Below are positions 7,691-16,390 of a stretch of 64,000 nucleotides of DNA, in pieces. The notes under the pieces were generated by a model. The model did no database searches and was not told the DNA's origin. It worked only from the letters and a program-made list of their open reading frames with translations. Both the position numbers and the translations under genes were made by a program. Positions within the stretch are counted from its first letter, which is position 1, and each line of letters begins with the position of its first letter. This DNA is from Kitasatospora cinereorecta (GTDB lineage: Bacteria > Actinomycetota > Actinomycetes > Streptomycetales > Streptomycetaceae): positions 62,001 to 126,000 of the forward strand of contig NZ_JAMZDX010000006.1 in the NCBI RefSeq assembly GCF_024172095.1, in the 5' to 3' direction.

Positions 7691-8740
7691 TCAGTGGCGC
7701 GGGGGCCGGGGCTGGGGGTGGGGGAGGCGGGGGTGGCGGTAGGAGGTGTGGGGTTCGGGGGCGCCGGGGGTGGGGCGGACGGCGTAGGTGCGGTGGCGGC
7801 CGGCGCGGACGGTACGGCGGCGGAGGCTGGCGCGGTCCTGGCGGACGGGGTCGACCGGGGTCGCGGCGGAGGTGGCCCGGCGGTCGGCGAGGCGGGCGTG
7901 GCGGCGGGCGAGGGCGCGGGCGGCGTGGGCGTCGAGGTGGGCGGTGGCGCGGGCGGCCATCCGTTCGGCGACGCGGTGGGTGGCGGCGTGGTGGGCGGGG
8001 ACCTTGTCGGGGGCGCCGGCGATCAGGTCGAAGAGCCAGGTGCGGGCACGGTCGGCGCGGGCGTGCAGCAGCCGCTCGCGTCGTACGGCGCGCTGCATCC
8101 GCCGGGGCCGCCCGGTGTACCGCCAGCGGGCCCAGGGGCTGCCGGGCCGGGCGAGTCGGATGGCGCCGATCCAGGAGAGGCCGGGGACCATGATGCCGAG
8201 CAGGCCGGTCCACATCTTGCCCTTGAGCAGGGCGACGATGGAGACCAGCGCGTTGACGGAGATGACCGCGATCAGGCCCCACCGGGTGTCCTGCCCGGGG
8301 ACGACGCCGAGCGGCACGTACCCGGTGAGCAGCAGGGCGGTGACGAGGATGCCGAGGATGACGGCGTCGACCGACTTGCGGCCCTGTTCGCCCCAGTAGA
8401 CGTCGTCGAGGTGGAGGATCAGCGCGAACTCGTCGAGGACCAGTCCGCAGCCGATGCCGAAGCAGAGCCCGAACAGGTCGATCCACGGCGACCGGCCGCC
8501 GGTGGCGAAGACGCCGATGCCGCCGAGCAGCAGGAAGCCGAGGCCGAACACCATGTGGTGGATGTGCAGCCCGCCGGGGGTGATGTTGCCGGGCCACCAG
8601 CGGACCTCGGCGCGGATCATCCGGACGCTGAACCGGATCAGGACGAAGGAGCAGATGAACCCGGTGAGCAGCAGGAAGAGCGGTTGCTTGTGGGCGGCGA
8701 CGATGTGCTCGCGGTAGCCGTCCAGGAGTGCACTGATCAT
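7691..8740 (-). CDS. Multi-pass integral membrane protein with basic C-terminal tail
   Basis: A 349-residue protein from ATG 8740 (MISALLDGYREHIV); the longer open frame upstream is a shadow of the ThrE gene. The N-terminal 200 residues hold about five or six membrane segments, with a His-rich motif (GGLHIHHMVFGLGFLLLGG) and an acidic segment (LDEFALILHLDDVYWGEQG) between them. The C-terminal 150 residues are extremely Arg/Ala/His-rich and probably cytoplasmic and disordered. It lies 35 bases downstream of the threonine/serine exporter gene on the same strand, so the two probably form an operon. No function is assigned. Confidence 0.7.
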   Translation of the reverse strand: MISALLDGYREHIVAAHKQPLFLLLTGFICSFVLIRFSVRMIRAEVRWWPGNITPGGLHIHHMVFGLGFLLLGGIGVFATGGRSPWIDLFGLCFGIGCGLVLDEFALILHLDDVYWGEQGRKSVDAVILGILVTALLLTGYVPLGVVPGQDTRWGLIAVISVNALVSIVALLKGKMWTGLLGIMVPGLSWIGAIRLARPGSPWARWRYTGRPRRMQRAVRRERLLHARADRARTWLFDLIAGAPDKVPAHHAATHRVAERMAARATAHLDAHAARALARRHARLADRRATSAATPVDPVRQDRASLRRRTVRAGRHRTYAVRPTPGAPEPHTSYRHPRLPHPQPRPPRH

Positions 8741-8775
8741 CGGTGGTGGTGCCTTCGTTCGTCCGCGGCGGGGGC

Positions 8776-10599
8776 TCAGAACCCGCGGGTGCGCTTGGCC
8801 GCCCGGCGCGGGACGAGCAGGTGGGGTGCGAGCCGTTCGGTCGCGCCGGGGGACTTGAGGAAGAGGCGGGCGACCTCGCCTCCGAGGTTCACGCCGATGG
8901 CGAGGGCCATCGCCAGGGCGGCGGCCCGGGTGACCGAGACCAGTCCGGCGTTGGCGTGGCCCTGGGCGAAGGCGAGCATGCCGAGGTAGAGCGCGGAGCC
9001 GGGCATCAGCGGGCCGATCGCGGCGGTGACGTACGGCAGCGCGCTGGCCTGCCGGTAGCGGGCCATCAGCTGGCCGAACAGGCCGACCAGGCCGGCCGCG
9101 ACGCCGGTGGCGACGATCGGCGAGATCTGGGCGTTGGTCAGCACGCCGTAGGTGGACCAGCCGATCGCGGTGTTGAGGACGACCGGCGCGAGCGCGCTCC
9201 GGTCGGTCTGCAGCAGCATCGCGAAGGCGAGGGAGAGCAGTATCGCGGCGACGAGTTGGACGGGCGGGTTGACGGTGCCGGCGAGGCTCTCGTCCGGGCG
9301 GAGCTTGGCGTTGTAGTTGACGCCCAGGTAGAGCACCAGCATGACGCCGATGACGATGCCGACGATCAGGTACATCACTTCGAGCAGCCGGGCGGCGGCC
9401 GTGATGTAGAAGCCGGTCAGGCCGTCCTGGACGGCGGCGACCAGGGCCCGGCCGGGGAGCAGGGCGAAGAGTCCGCCGGTGATCACGACCGAGCCGCGCA
9501 GGTGCAGTTCGTTGAAGGAGAGCAGGATGCCGAGCACGGCGGCCGGCATCGCGGCGATCACGAACTGGTAGAACTCGGGCAGGCCGCGCCGGGCGATCGC
9601 GGAGGCCAGCCGGTCGCCGGCGACGGCGGCGGTGAAGGCGCTGATGAACACCAGCCAGGCCTTGCCGTCGACCCGCCCGCCGACCAGGAAGGTGGCGGCG
9701 CCGGCCAGCAGTCCGGAGGCCAGGGCGAGCAGCCAGACCGGGTACGGGTGGCGGTTGCGGCGGATCTCGGCGAGCCGGCGGTAGGCGTCGTTGACGCTGA
9801 CCCGACCGGCCGTGATGTCGGCGACCAGGCGGTAGACGGAGGCGAGCCGGGTGTAGTCGGAGGTGCGGCGGCGGACCACCCGGTCGGCGGTGATCGGGGC
9901 GTCGATCAGCGAGGGCTGGTGCGAGATGGAGATCAGGGTGAAGGTCACCTGCGGCTCGCAGTGGTCGAGCCGGTAGGCGTGGGCGATGCCGAGCATCGCG
10001 GCCTCGACGTCCTCGGCGGCCTCGCCGCTGGCGAGCAGCAGTTCGCCGATGCGCAGGGAGAGGTCGAGGATGCGCGGGATGTTGCGGGCGGCGGAGGGGT
10101 GCAGCTCGCGCGGGGTGCGTTCGAGGGCGGGCCGCTCGACCATCGGCGTGCGCAGCAGGGTGCGCATCCGGTCGGGCCAGGGCACCTCCTCCTCGTCCTC
10201 GGCGAGCGCGGCGGGGACGGCGGTGCCGTGGGAGGGGGTGTAGCCGGCGGCGCGCCACTCCTCAGGGGTGAGGGTGTCCTGGGCCAGGCCGCGGGCGTAC
10301 GGGCGCTCGGCCGCGGGCTCCGCCGGAGCGGGTTCCTCGGTCGGGGCCGGGACGAGCAGGCCCTCGGTCTGCCGGGGCGGGAGGGCGTGCGGGACGGGGA
10401 CGGGCCGGTCGACGGGCGGGAGGTCGGGGCCGAGCAGGCCGCCGGTCGGCGGGGCGTCCGCGGGCGCGGCGGGCGCGCGCGGGGCGGGCGGCGCCGATGC
10501 CTCGGACGTCGCCGGGCGTGCGTCGGCGCCGGGTCGCCCTCCCCCGTTCCGCTTCCCCGCCGCCGAACCTCGCCCGCCCGGTCGGCCCCGCTTCGGCAC
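8776..10599 (-). CDS. Threonine/serine exporter (ThrE) family protein
   Basis: Start taken at GTG 10599, which has AGGAG five bases upstream; an ATG at 10662 would add 21 residues. After a Pro/Ala-rich disordered head of about 130 residues comes the ThrE N-domain (LDLSLRIGELLLASGEAAED, then the HCEPQVTFTLISIS segment). About five membrane helices follow and then the second ThrE_2-like domain with five more (for example FYITAAARLLEVMYLIVGIV). The family exports threonine, serine or small peptides. It is cotranscribed with the downstream membrane protein. Confidence 0.8.
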   Translation of the reverse strand: MPKRGRPGGRGSAAGKRNGGGRPGADARPATSEASAPPAPRAPAAPADAPPTGGLLGPDLPPVDRPVPVPHALPPRQTEGLLVPAPTEEPAPAEPAAERPYARGLAQDTLTPEEWRAAGYTPSHGTAVPAALAEDEEEVPWPDRMRTLLRTPMVERPALERTPRELHPSAARNIPRILDLSLRIGELLLASGEAAEDVEAAMLGIAHAYRLDHCEPQVTFTLISISHQPSLIDAPITADRVVRRRTSDYTRLASVYRLVADITAGRVSVNDAYRRLAEIRRNRHPYPVWLLALASGLLAGAATFLVGGRVDGKAWLVFISAFTAAVAGDRLASAIARRGLPEFYQFVIAAMPAAVLGILLSFNELHLRGSVVITGGLFALLPGRALVAAVQDGLTGFYITAAARLLEVMYLIVGIVIGVMLVLYLGVNYNAKLRPDESLAGTVNPPVQLVAAILLSLAFAMLLQTDRSALAPVVLNTAIGWSTYGVLTNAQISPIVATGVAAGLVGLFGQLMARYRQASALPYVTAAIGPLMPGSALYLGMLAFAQGHANAGLVSVTRAAALAMALAIGVNLGGEVARLFLKSPGATERLAPHLLVPRRAAKRTRGF

Positions 10600-10703
10600 C
10601 TGCGCTCCTCGCCTCCGTCGTCGTCCGTCCAACCTTGCCTGATCGAACGCGCGGACGCACATGTGCCCACCGTCTCACCTGCGGGTGAGCGGCCCGGGGC
10701 GGG

Positions 10704-13043
10704 TCACAGGCCGTACCGCTCGACGATCTCCCGGTGCCGTCCGGGGTCGGCGCCGGCCGCCTCCGCGAGGTCGAGCCAGCTGAGCGGGTGCGGCCAGTCG
10801 GCGGTGAGCCGCAGCAGCAGGGCGTCGGCGTCCGCGGCGGAGGCGGTCGGCGGGACGCCGAAGGCGGCGTAGACGCCGGGCAGTGAGCCGTCCTCGTCGG
10901 CGGGGTCGGTGATCGCGTACTGGTCGCCGCTGTAGGCCCACAGGCCGTACCCCTCGGCCTGGAGGGCGGTGCGCAGATCGGACCACGGCTCGTCGCCGGG
11001 CCAGCCGCCGTCGAGCCAGTAGGTGGTGTACCCGGCGGGGTCGAGCAGGGTGAGCAGTTCGAAGACGGGCCGCCAGTGCTCCTCCTGGCCGGGGGCGGGC
11101 GGCTCGTTCAGCAGGGCGGGGGCGAACACCACGGTGTCGCGGTGGTTGAGCGGCAGTTCGTCGCCGAGCACCGGCAGGACGCGGGCGGTGGCCGGGCCGG
11201 TGCGCAGGACGGGCAGGTCGGCGGTGGTGCCGTTGGCGCGGGTGGCGCGGAGGGTGATCAGCTCCCACTCCTCGTCGACCGGGCCGCTGTCGGTGGTGAA
11301 GGTGAGGTCGAGCCGGGCGCCGGCGGCGCGGACGGCCGCCCAGTCGCGGTTGGCGGAGGCGGCGGTGACCAGGTGCCAGAGGTCGGCGGGCCGCAGGGTG
11401 CGGTGGGCGAGCTCGGGCGGGGTGTCGCCGCTGTCGGGCAGGGCGTGCTCGACCAGTTCCTCGAGGATCCGCTGGGCCTCGGCGTGGTCGCCGCGGCGGG
11501 TGGCGGCGGAGGAGGCGAGGCGGCGGGTGTTGATCGCCTCGGGCTCGTGCGCCAGGACGGCGGCGCAGTGCTCGCCGACCTCGGCCCAGCGGCCCTGGGC
11601 GGCGGCGAAGCGGGCGAGCAGCCAGGCGGAGTCGGAGGGGCTGGTGGCGGCGAGCCGGTCGGCAAGGCGGCGGACGCCGTCGCCGTCCTCGGCGTCGAGC
11701 AGGACGGAGCCGAGCAGGTTGACCAGGTCCTCGTGGCCGGGGTCGAGTTCCAGCTGGGCCCAGAGCAGTTCGGTGACGGCCCTGGCGTGGCCGAGGCTGC
11801 CGAGGGCGGCGGCCAGGTTGGCGACCAGCACGGTGTCCCGCTCGCCGAGCTCGGCGAGGGCGGCGGCCAGCAGGTCGGCGCCGGTCTCCGGGTCCGGGCC
11901 CGTTTCGCCGAGCCAGTCGACGAGGTCCTTCGCCGGTACGGGGAGGTCGGGGCGCGGCAGGGCCTCGGCGGCGGCCCGCAGGTCGGCGACCCGGTCGGCG
12001 ACGCCGTCGGTGCGGCGCAGCGCGGTGAGCTTGCGCTCGCCGGTGGCGGCCAGGGTGAGTGCCACCTCGCGGGCGCCGCGGGCGACGGCCAGCCGTCCGG
12101 CGGTCAGCACCAGGTCGAGGCAGGGGCGGTGGGAGCCGGCGGTGTCGAGGTAGCCGGCCCAGTGGGCGAGCCGGGCGCCGAGCGCGGCGTCGTTGTCGTA
12201 CGCGCCGGCGGCGGCCAGGGTCTGTGCAGCGGTGGCCCAGCGGTGCCGGATGTCGGGGTAGCGGTCGGCCTCGTCGGCGTCGGGGAGCTGTTCCAGGGCC
12301 TGTTCGGTGCGGCCGAGGGCGGCGAGCGAGACGGCGCGGCCGGCCGCGAGCTTGCGGCGGTCGTCGTCGTCCAGTCGGTTGCGGGCGGCGACGTAGGCGT
12401 GTTCGGCGGTGTCGTAGGCGGCGAGGGCGTCCTCGTGGCGGCCGAGCCGCTGGAGGGCGGAGGCGCGGCTGTGGCCGAAGGCGAGCGAGACCCGTTCGCC
12501 GGCGGCCTGGATCCGGGCCTGGGAGCGGTCGAGGTGGGTCAGCGCGTCCTCGGCGCGGCCGTCGTCCTCCAGGGTGTCGGCGTACTCGCGGGAGAGGCAG
12601 TCGAAGCAGGCCCGGGCGGGGTCGACCCGCTGCAGGGTCTCCTCCAGGACGGCGAGCCGCTCGGGCACGTAGCCCGGGCCGTCGATGTTGGCGTGGCAGA
12701 TGGTGAAGTCCTGCACGGCGCAGACGGACTGCGGGCAGGCCGCGGTCTCCTCGCGGTGGGCGAACTCCAGCAGGGAAACCGCCTCGGCCATCGCGGCCTC
12801 GCCCTGGTGGCGCTTGTTCAGCAGGTTCTGCAGCCGCCAGTGGCGCAGGAAGACCTCGACCCAGGGCAGGCCGAGGGCGCGGGCGGAGGCGAGTGCCTCC
12901 GGGTAGAGGGCGTCGAGCTGCTCGTTGCGGCCCTCGACGGCGTGGCCGGCGATCTCGGCGAGCGCATCGGCCAGCCGGTGCTGTCCGGACTCGGCGAGCT
13001 GCCGGTGGGTGTCCTGCACCCAGGACCAGATGTCGGTGGTCAC
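10704..13043 (-). CDS. Large tetratricopeptide-repeat protein
   Basis: A 779-residue cytosolic protein from GTG 13043, separated by one base from the stop codon of the HSP90-like gene, so translation is coupled. Several TPR-like helical pairs are visible, for example ALASARALGLPWVEVFLRHW, RLGRHEDALAAYDTAEHAYV and SLAALGRTEQALEQLPDADE. The C-terminal 170 residues (from about TFTTDSGPVDEEWELITLRA) form a separate alpha/beta region ending in a helical tail. The coupling suggests it is a TPR cochaperone or client adaptor of the HSP90-like ATPase; that role is inferred. Confidence 0.7.
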   Translation of the reverse strand: MTTDIWSWVQDTHRQLAESGQHRLADALAEIAGHAVEGRNEQLDALYPEALASARALGLPWVEVFLRHWRLQNLLNKRHQGEAAMAEAVSLLEFAHREETAACPQSVCAVQDFTICHANIDGPGYVPERLAVLEETLQRVDPARACFDCLSREYADTLEDDGRAEDALTHLDRSQARIQAAGERVSLAFGHSRASALQRLGRHEDALAAYDTAEHAYVAARNRLDDDDRRKLAAGRAVSLAALGRTEQALEQLPDADEADRYPDIRHRWATAAQTLAAAGAYDNDAALGARLAHWAGYLDTAGSHRPCLDLVLTAGRLAVARGAREVALTLAATGERKLTALRRTDGVADRVADLRAAAEALPRPDLPVPAKDLVDWLGETGPDPETGADLLAAALAELGERDTVLVANLAAALGSLGHARAVTELLWAQLELDPGHEDLVNLLGSVLLDAEDGDGVRRLADRLAATSPSDSAWLLARFAAAQGRWAEVGEHCAAVLAHEPEAINTRRLASSAATRRGDHAEAQRILEELVEHALPDSGDTPPELAHRTLRPADLWHLVTAASANRDWAAVRAAGARLDLTFTTDSGPVDEEWELITLRATRANGTTADLPVLRTGPATARVLPVLGDELPLNHRDTVVFAPALLNEPPAPGQEEHWRPVFELLTLLDPAGYTTYWLDGGWPGDEPWSDLRTALQAEGYGLWAYSGDQYAITDPADEDGSLPGVYAAFGVPPTASAADADALLLRLTADWPHPLSWLDLAEAAGADPGRHREIVERYGL

Positions 13044-13044
13044 G

Positions 13045-14934
13045 TCACTCCCCGTGCTGTTCGTCGGCCGACAGTGTGTCGGGTACCGCTGACAGGCCGT
13101 CCGGTACGGCCGCGGTGAGGGCGGCGACCGCGGTGGACACCCCGGCCAGGGCGGCGGTCAGGTCGCCGTCGCCGGAGCCGGCCGCGGCGGCCATGATGAC
13201 CTTGAGCGAGCGCAGCAGCCCGGCCGCGGTGGCGGCGCCTGTGTGGCCGGCGCGGTAGGCGGCGAGCAGGCCGTCGACGGCGGGCGAGGCGAGGTTGAGG
13301 TAGAGCCGGGCCTTGACGGTGCCGTCGGTGCGGGCGGTGAAGGCGCGGGCCAGGCGCAGCGCGGCGGACGGGATCCGGGCGTCGGCCTGGTCGTCCTCGA
13401 TCCGCGCCTTGAGTTCGGCCTCCCGGTCGGGGACCAGCACCAGCGGCAGGCCGGGCGGGTCGAAGCGGGCCGCGACCAGTTGCTCGCCCGGGTCGGCGAG
13501 GGCGGCGGCCAGCCAGGCGCTCTCCTCGGCGGGCAGGGGCGCGGCGGGCTCGCGGAAGAGTTCGCGGTTGCCGCTCTCGCTGCCGAGTTCGACGATCCGG
13601 CACTCGCGCAGCTGGGCGTAGCGGCGCAGGAAGGGCAGCACGGCGTACCGGTCGCCGCGGGCGATCGGCACCTGCATGGCCCGGTAGAGCATCTCCTCGA
13701 AGCCGCCGCCGCTGCCGAGTGCGACGTGGACCGCTCCGCCGCCGGCGGCGCGCAGCGCGCCGGCGGTCAGGTCGCCCTGGGAGGTGGGCACCGGGACGTC
13801 GTCGGCGAGCAGGCTGAACAGCCGGTCGTCGCAGAGGGCGGCGCCGAGCAGTTCCTGGCCGTGCCGGGCGAGGATCCGGCGCCAGGCGTTCGGGTGCAGC
13901 CGGGCGGTCTCGTAGAGGCCGTCGACGATGGCGTCGGTGAGGGTGCGCTGCAGGGCGCGGTAGTGCTCGTCGCGCTGGAGGTCCTCGCGGCTGGCGGTGG
14001 GGGTGAGCCGGTTGGACTCGACCACGCCGCCGATGAACCCGGCCCAGCTGGGCAGCAGGTCGCGGGCGTCGTCGGCGAGCAGCATGCCGCGCAGGTAGAC
14101 GGCGAGGTCGCGGTTGTCGGTGGAGCCGTAGGTGCCGCCGTCCTGCACCCAGAGCAGGCCGACGGCGTCGCTGCCGTCCTCCCCCGCCGGGGCGGGGGTG
14201 ACCGGGAAGGCGGTGAGCGGTTCGAAGCTGCGGGCGAAGGCGGTGGCGAAGCGCATCCGGTGGGCGTGCACCGGGCCGGGCAGGTCCTCGCGCCAGGGCA
14301 CCCGGACGTCGTTGACCGGCTTCTCGTCGGTGCCGACGTAGACCGGGATGGGCAGCAGCACGCAGTACCGGGCGAGCACCTCGCGCAGCGCGTACTCGTC
14401 GGCGAGGTGGGAGTGTTCGGCCTTGAGTCGCAGTTCGACGACGGTGCCCGGGGCGGGGCGCGGGTCGACCGCCTCGACGGCGTACTGCTCGCCGCCGCGG
14501 CTGCGGTAGCGGTGGGCGAGGTGCGGTTCGCGGTGCGAGGCGGTGGTGACGGTGACCTCGTCGGCCACCGAGAAGGCGGAGAGGAAGCCGAGTCCGAAGG
14601 CGCCGATGAGGTCCTGATTACCGGTCAGTTCGCGCAGCATCCGGGTGTAGCCGGTGCCGACGGTCGCCAGGTAGGCGTGGATCTCCGGTTCGGTGAGGCC
14701 GGCGCCGGTGTCCTCGATCGCGACGGTGCGGGCGGCCGGGTCGCCGGTGACGCGGATCAGCGGCCGGTACGGCGTGTCCGGGTCCTCGAGCCTGCGCCGG
14801 GTGTGCGAGTCGTGGGCGTTCTGGACCAGTTCGCGCAGGGCGACCAGCGGGGTGGAGTAGAGGTGGGTCGCCAGGACGCCGACCAGGCCGCCGAGGTCGA
14901 CCTCCGTCGTGCGCAGCTTCTCGGCTTCAGACAT
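13045..14934 (-). CDS. HSP90-family (HtpG-like) GHKL ATPase
   Basis: A 629-residue protein from ATG 14934 (MSEAEK). The GHKL nucleotide pocket is complete: RELVQNAHDS with Asn39, the DxGxG motif IEDTGAGL (Asp75) and GAFGLGFLSAF (111-121). The middle-domain region follows (NRLTPTASREDLQRDEHYRA, equivalent to the HtpG 'S-R-E-x-L-Q' segment). It is close in length to bacterial HtpG (about 620-640), but the C-terminal third diverges. It is the first gene of a two-gene unit with the TPR protein. Confidence 0.8.
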   Translation of the reverse strand: MSEAEKLRTTEVDLGGLVGVLATHLYSTPLVALRELVQNAHDSHTRRRLEDPDTPYRPLIRVTGDPAARTVAIEDTGAGLTEPEIHAYLATVGTGYTRMLRELTGNQDLIGAFGLGFLSAFSVADEVTVTTASHREPHLAHRYRSRGGEQYAVEAVDPRPAPGTVVELRLKAEHSHLADEYALREVLARYCVLLPIPVYVGTDEKPVNDVRVPWREDLPGPVHAHRMRFATAFARSFEPLTAFPVTPAPAGEDGSDAVGLLWVQDGGTYGSTDNRDLAVYLRGMLLADDARDLLPSWAGFIGGVVESNRLTPTASREDLQRDEHYRALQRTLTDAIVDGLYETARLHPNAWRRILARHGQELLGAALCDDRLFSLLADDVPVPTSQGDLTAGALRAAGGGAVHVALGSGGGFEEMLYRAMQVPIARGDRYAVLPFLRRYAQLRECRIVELGSESGNRELFREPAAPLPAEESAWLAAALADPGEQLVAARFDPPGLPLVLVPDREAELKARIEDDQADARIPSAALRLARAFTARTDGTVKARLYLNLASPAVDGLLAAYRAGHTGAATAAGLLRSLKVIMAAAAGSGDGDLTAALAGVSTAVAALTAAVPDGLSAVPDTLSADEQHGE

Positions 14935-15052
14935 GAGGCCACAGTGTGCCAGTACGACAATCACGCGACCAGCGATTTCCGGTGGCGGGGGGCAATTCCC
15001 GGGCCATTTCCGAATGACCGCCGGCTCCGGGATTTGCGCGGTACGGAAATCC

Positions 15053-16249
15053 TCACCCGTCCGCGGCGTCGAGGCCGAGCGCCGCCCGGCCGAGCGCCAC
15101 CAGCGCGCCGCCCGTGTCACCGGCGCCCGCCGGTCCCCGCACCCCGTCGTTGACCAGCGCAAACATCGCGTGCACCCGGATCCGGGCCTCCGCGTCCCCG
15201 TAGCCGGGCCGCACCTGTTGCAGCAGCGCGACCCACCGCCGCAGGAAGTCGCGGCGGAACTCCACCGCCACTCGCCGGTCCGATGGATCCAGCCGTTCGG
15301 TCTCGCTCACCATCGCGCCCAGGTAGTCGCTGTTGCGCCGGGCGAAGTCCACGTACGCGGCCAGGCCGGCCGCCAACGCCGCGGCCGGCTCCCCGGTCCC
15401 TTCCAGCGGGCCGGCCACCTCCTGCCACAGCCGCTCCCGGCTGCGAACCAGTGCGGCCGCCAGCAGTTCCGCCTTGGTGCCGAAGTGCTTGTAGACACTG
15501 GGTCCGGCGATCCCGACCGCGGCGCCGAGCTCCTCGGTGGAGACGTTGTCGAAGCCCCGCTCGTGGAAGAGTCGCACCGCGGTCACCAGCAGCGCCTCCC
15601 GCCGGGTCACGGGGGCCGGGTACGGCAGACCGCGGCCGGGCGGGAGCACGGGGGCCGCGGCGAGGTCGACCGCCAGCAGGTCGGCGCCGATCCGCCGCAG
15701 CAGCGCCTCGAAGGCCCGCCGGGGCGGGGCGAAGGTGTGGTTGCCGAGGCCGCCGTACGCCGACAGCAGCGACCGGCAGACCAGGTCGGTGTCGGCGGCC
15801 GGGCGCCCGGGGTACCCGGTGGCGACCACCGCCGCCGTCTCCGCCACCACCGCGCGCAACTCCCGGCGCAGCGCGGCCCGCTGGGCCGGCGGCAGGAGCC
15901 GGGCGTCGCGCCGCCAGAGGGTGCCGAGGGCCCGGTGGTCGATCGCGGCCGGGGCGAGGGCGGCGCACAGCTGCTCCGGACCGTCCTTGCCGGCCCGGAC
16001 CGCCTCGCGCAGCGCGTCCAGTCCGCCGGTGACGGCGCACCGCAGCAGCTCGGGCTTGCTGCGGAAGTGGCGGTAGAGCGCCGGTGCGGTGATGCCGACC
16101 TCGGCGGCGACCTCGGCCATCGAGACCCGGTGGTAGCCGCGCCGGTGGAACAGCCCCTCGGCGGCCGCCAGCACCTGGGCCCGGCGGCCGGGCGGGCGGC
16201 GCCCGGCGGCCCGCTCTGTCACCACTCCCCGCCCCCTCGGCTCGGTCAC
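15053..16249 (-). CDS. Tandem TetR regulator (two TetR units in one chain)
   Basis: About 398 residues; start uncertain among GTG codons at 16282, 16249 and 16222. Two complete TetR units are fused. Unit 1 has its HTH at VLAAAEGLFHRRGYHRVSMA / EVAAEVGITAPALYRHF, and unit 2 at VTAVRLFHERGFDNVSTEEL / GAAVGIAGPSVYKHF, each followed by a helical ligand domain. Most TetR proteins are about 200 residues and dimerise; this one carries two DNA-binding domains per chain. It is divergent from the acyl-CoA dehydrogenase gene and probably controls it and the synthetase gene in response to an acyl-CoA. Confidence 0.85.
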   Translation of the reverse strand: MTEPRGRGVVTERAAGRRPPGRRAQVLAAAEGLFHRRGYHRVSMAEVAAEVGITAPALYRHFRSKPELLRCAVTGGLDALREAVRAGKDGPEQLCAALAPAAIDHRALGTLWRRDARLLPPAQRAALRRELRAVVAETAAVVATGYPGRPAADTDLVCRSLLSAYGGLGNHTFAPPRRAFEALLRRIGADLLAVDLAAAPVLPPGRGLPYPAPVTRREALLVTAVRLFHERGFDNVSTEELGAAVGIAGPSVYKHFGTKAELLAAALVRSRERLWQEVAGPLEGTGEPAAALAAGLAAYVDFARRNSDYLGAMVSETERLDPSDRRVAVEFRRDFLRRWVALLQQVRPGYGDAEARIRVHAMFALVNDGVRGPAGAGDTGGALVALGRAALGLDAADG

Positions 16250-16276
16250 GGCAGTCCGTCGGCCAGGGTAGCAACC

Positions 16277-16365
16277 ATTCACTTGTCCGGCCGATCAACC
16301 GCGGAATCACCGGCCGGGATCTCTGGACAGCCGAAGCTACCGACGATTAACTTGTGGGGCGATCA
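16277..16365. promoter_or_regulatory. Candidate operator: two ATTnACTTGT...CGATCA direct repeats
   Basis: The TetR/acyl-CoA dehydrogenase intergenic region carries two near-identical direct repeats: ATTCACTTGTCC-GGC-CGATCA (16277-16297) and ATTAACTTGTGGGGCGATCA (16346-16365). The second ends 25 bases before the acyl-CoA dehydrogenase start, and the first overlaps the possible upstream GTG of the repressor. Placement in a divergent promoter makes them the likely binding sites of the double TetR protein. Confidence 0.5.
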
Positions 16366-16390
16366 GCGGCTGCAGGAAGGGAGCGCCACC

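Noticed and set aside
8741..10258. Extension of the membrane protein frame over the ThrE gene
   Set aside because: The extra sequence is Arg/Pro/His-rich antisense-frame noise, typical of high-GC shadows; the ThrE family match in the other frame is strong.
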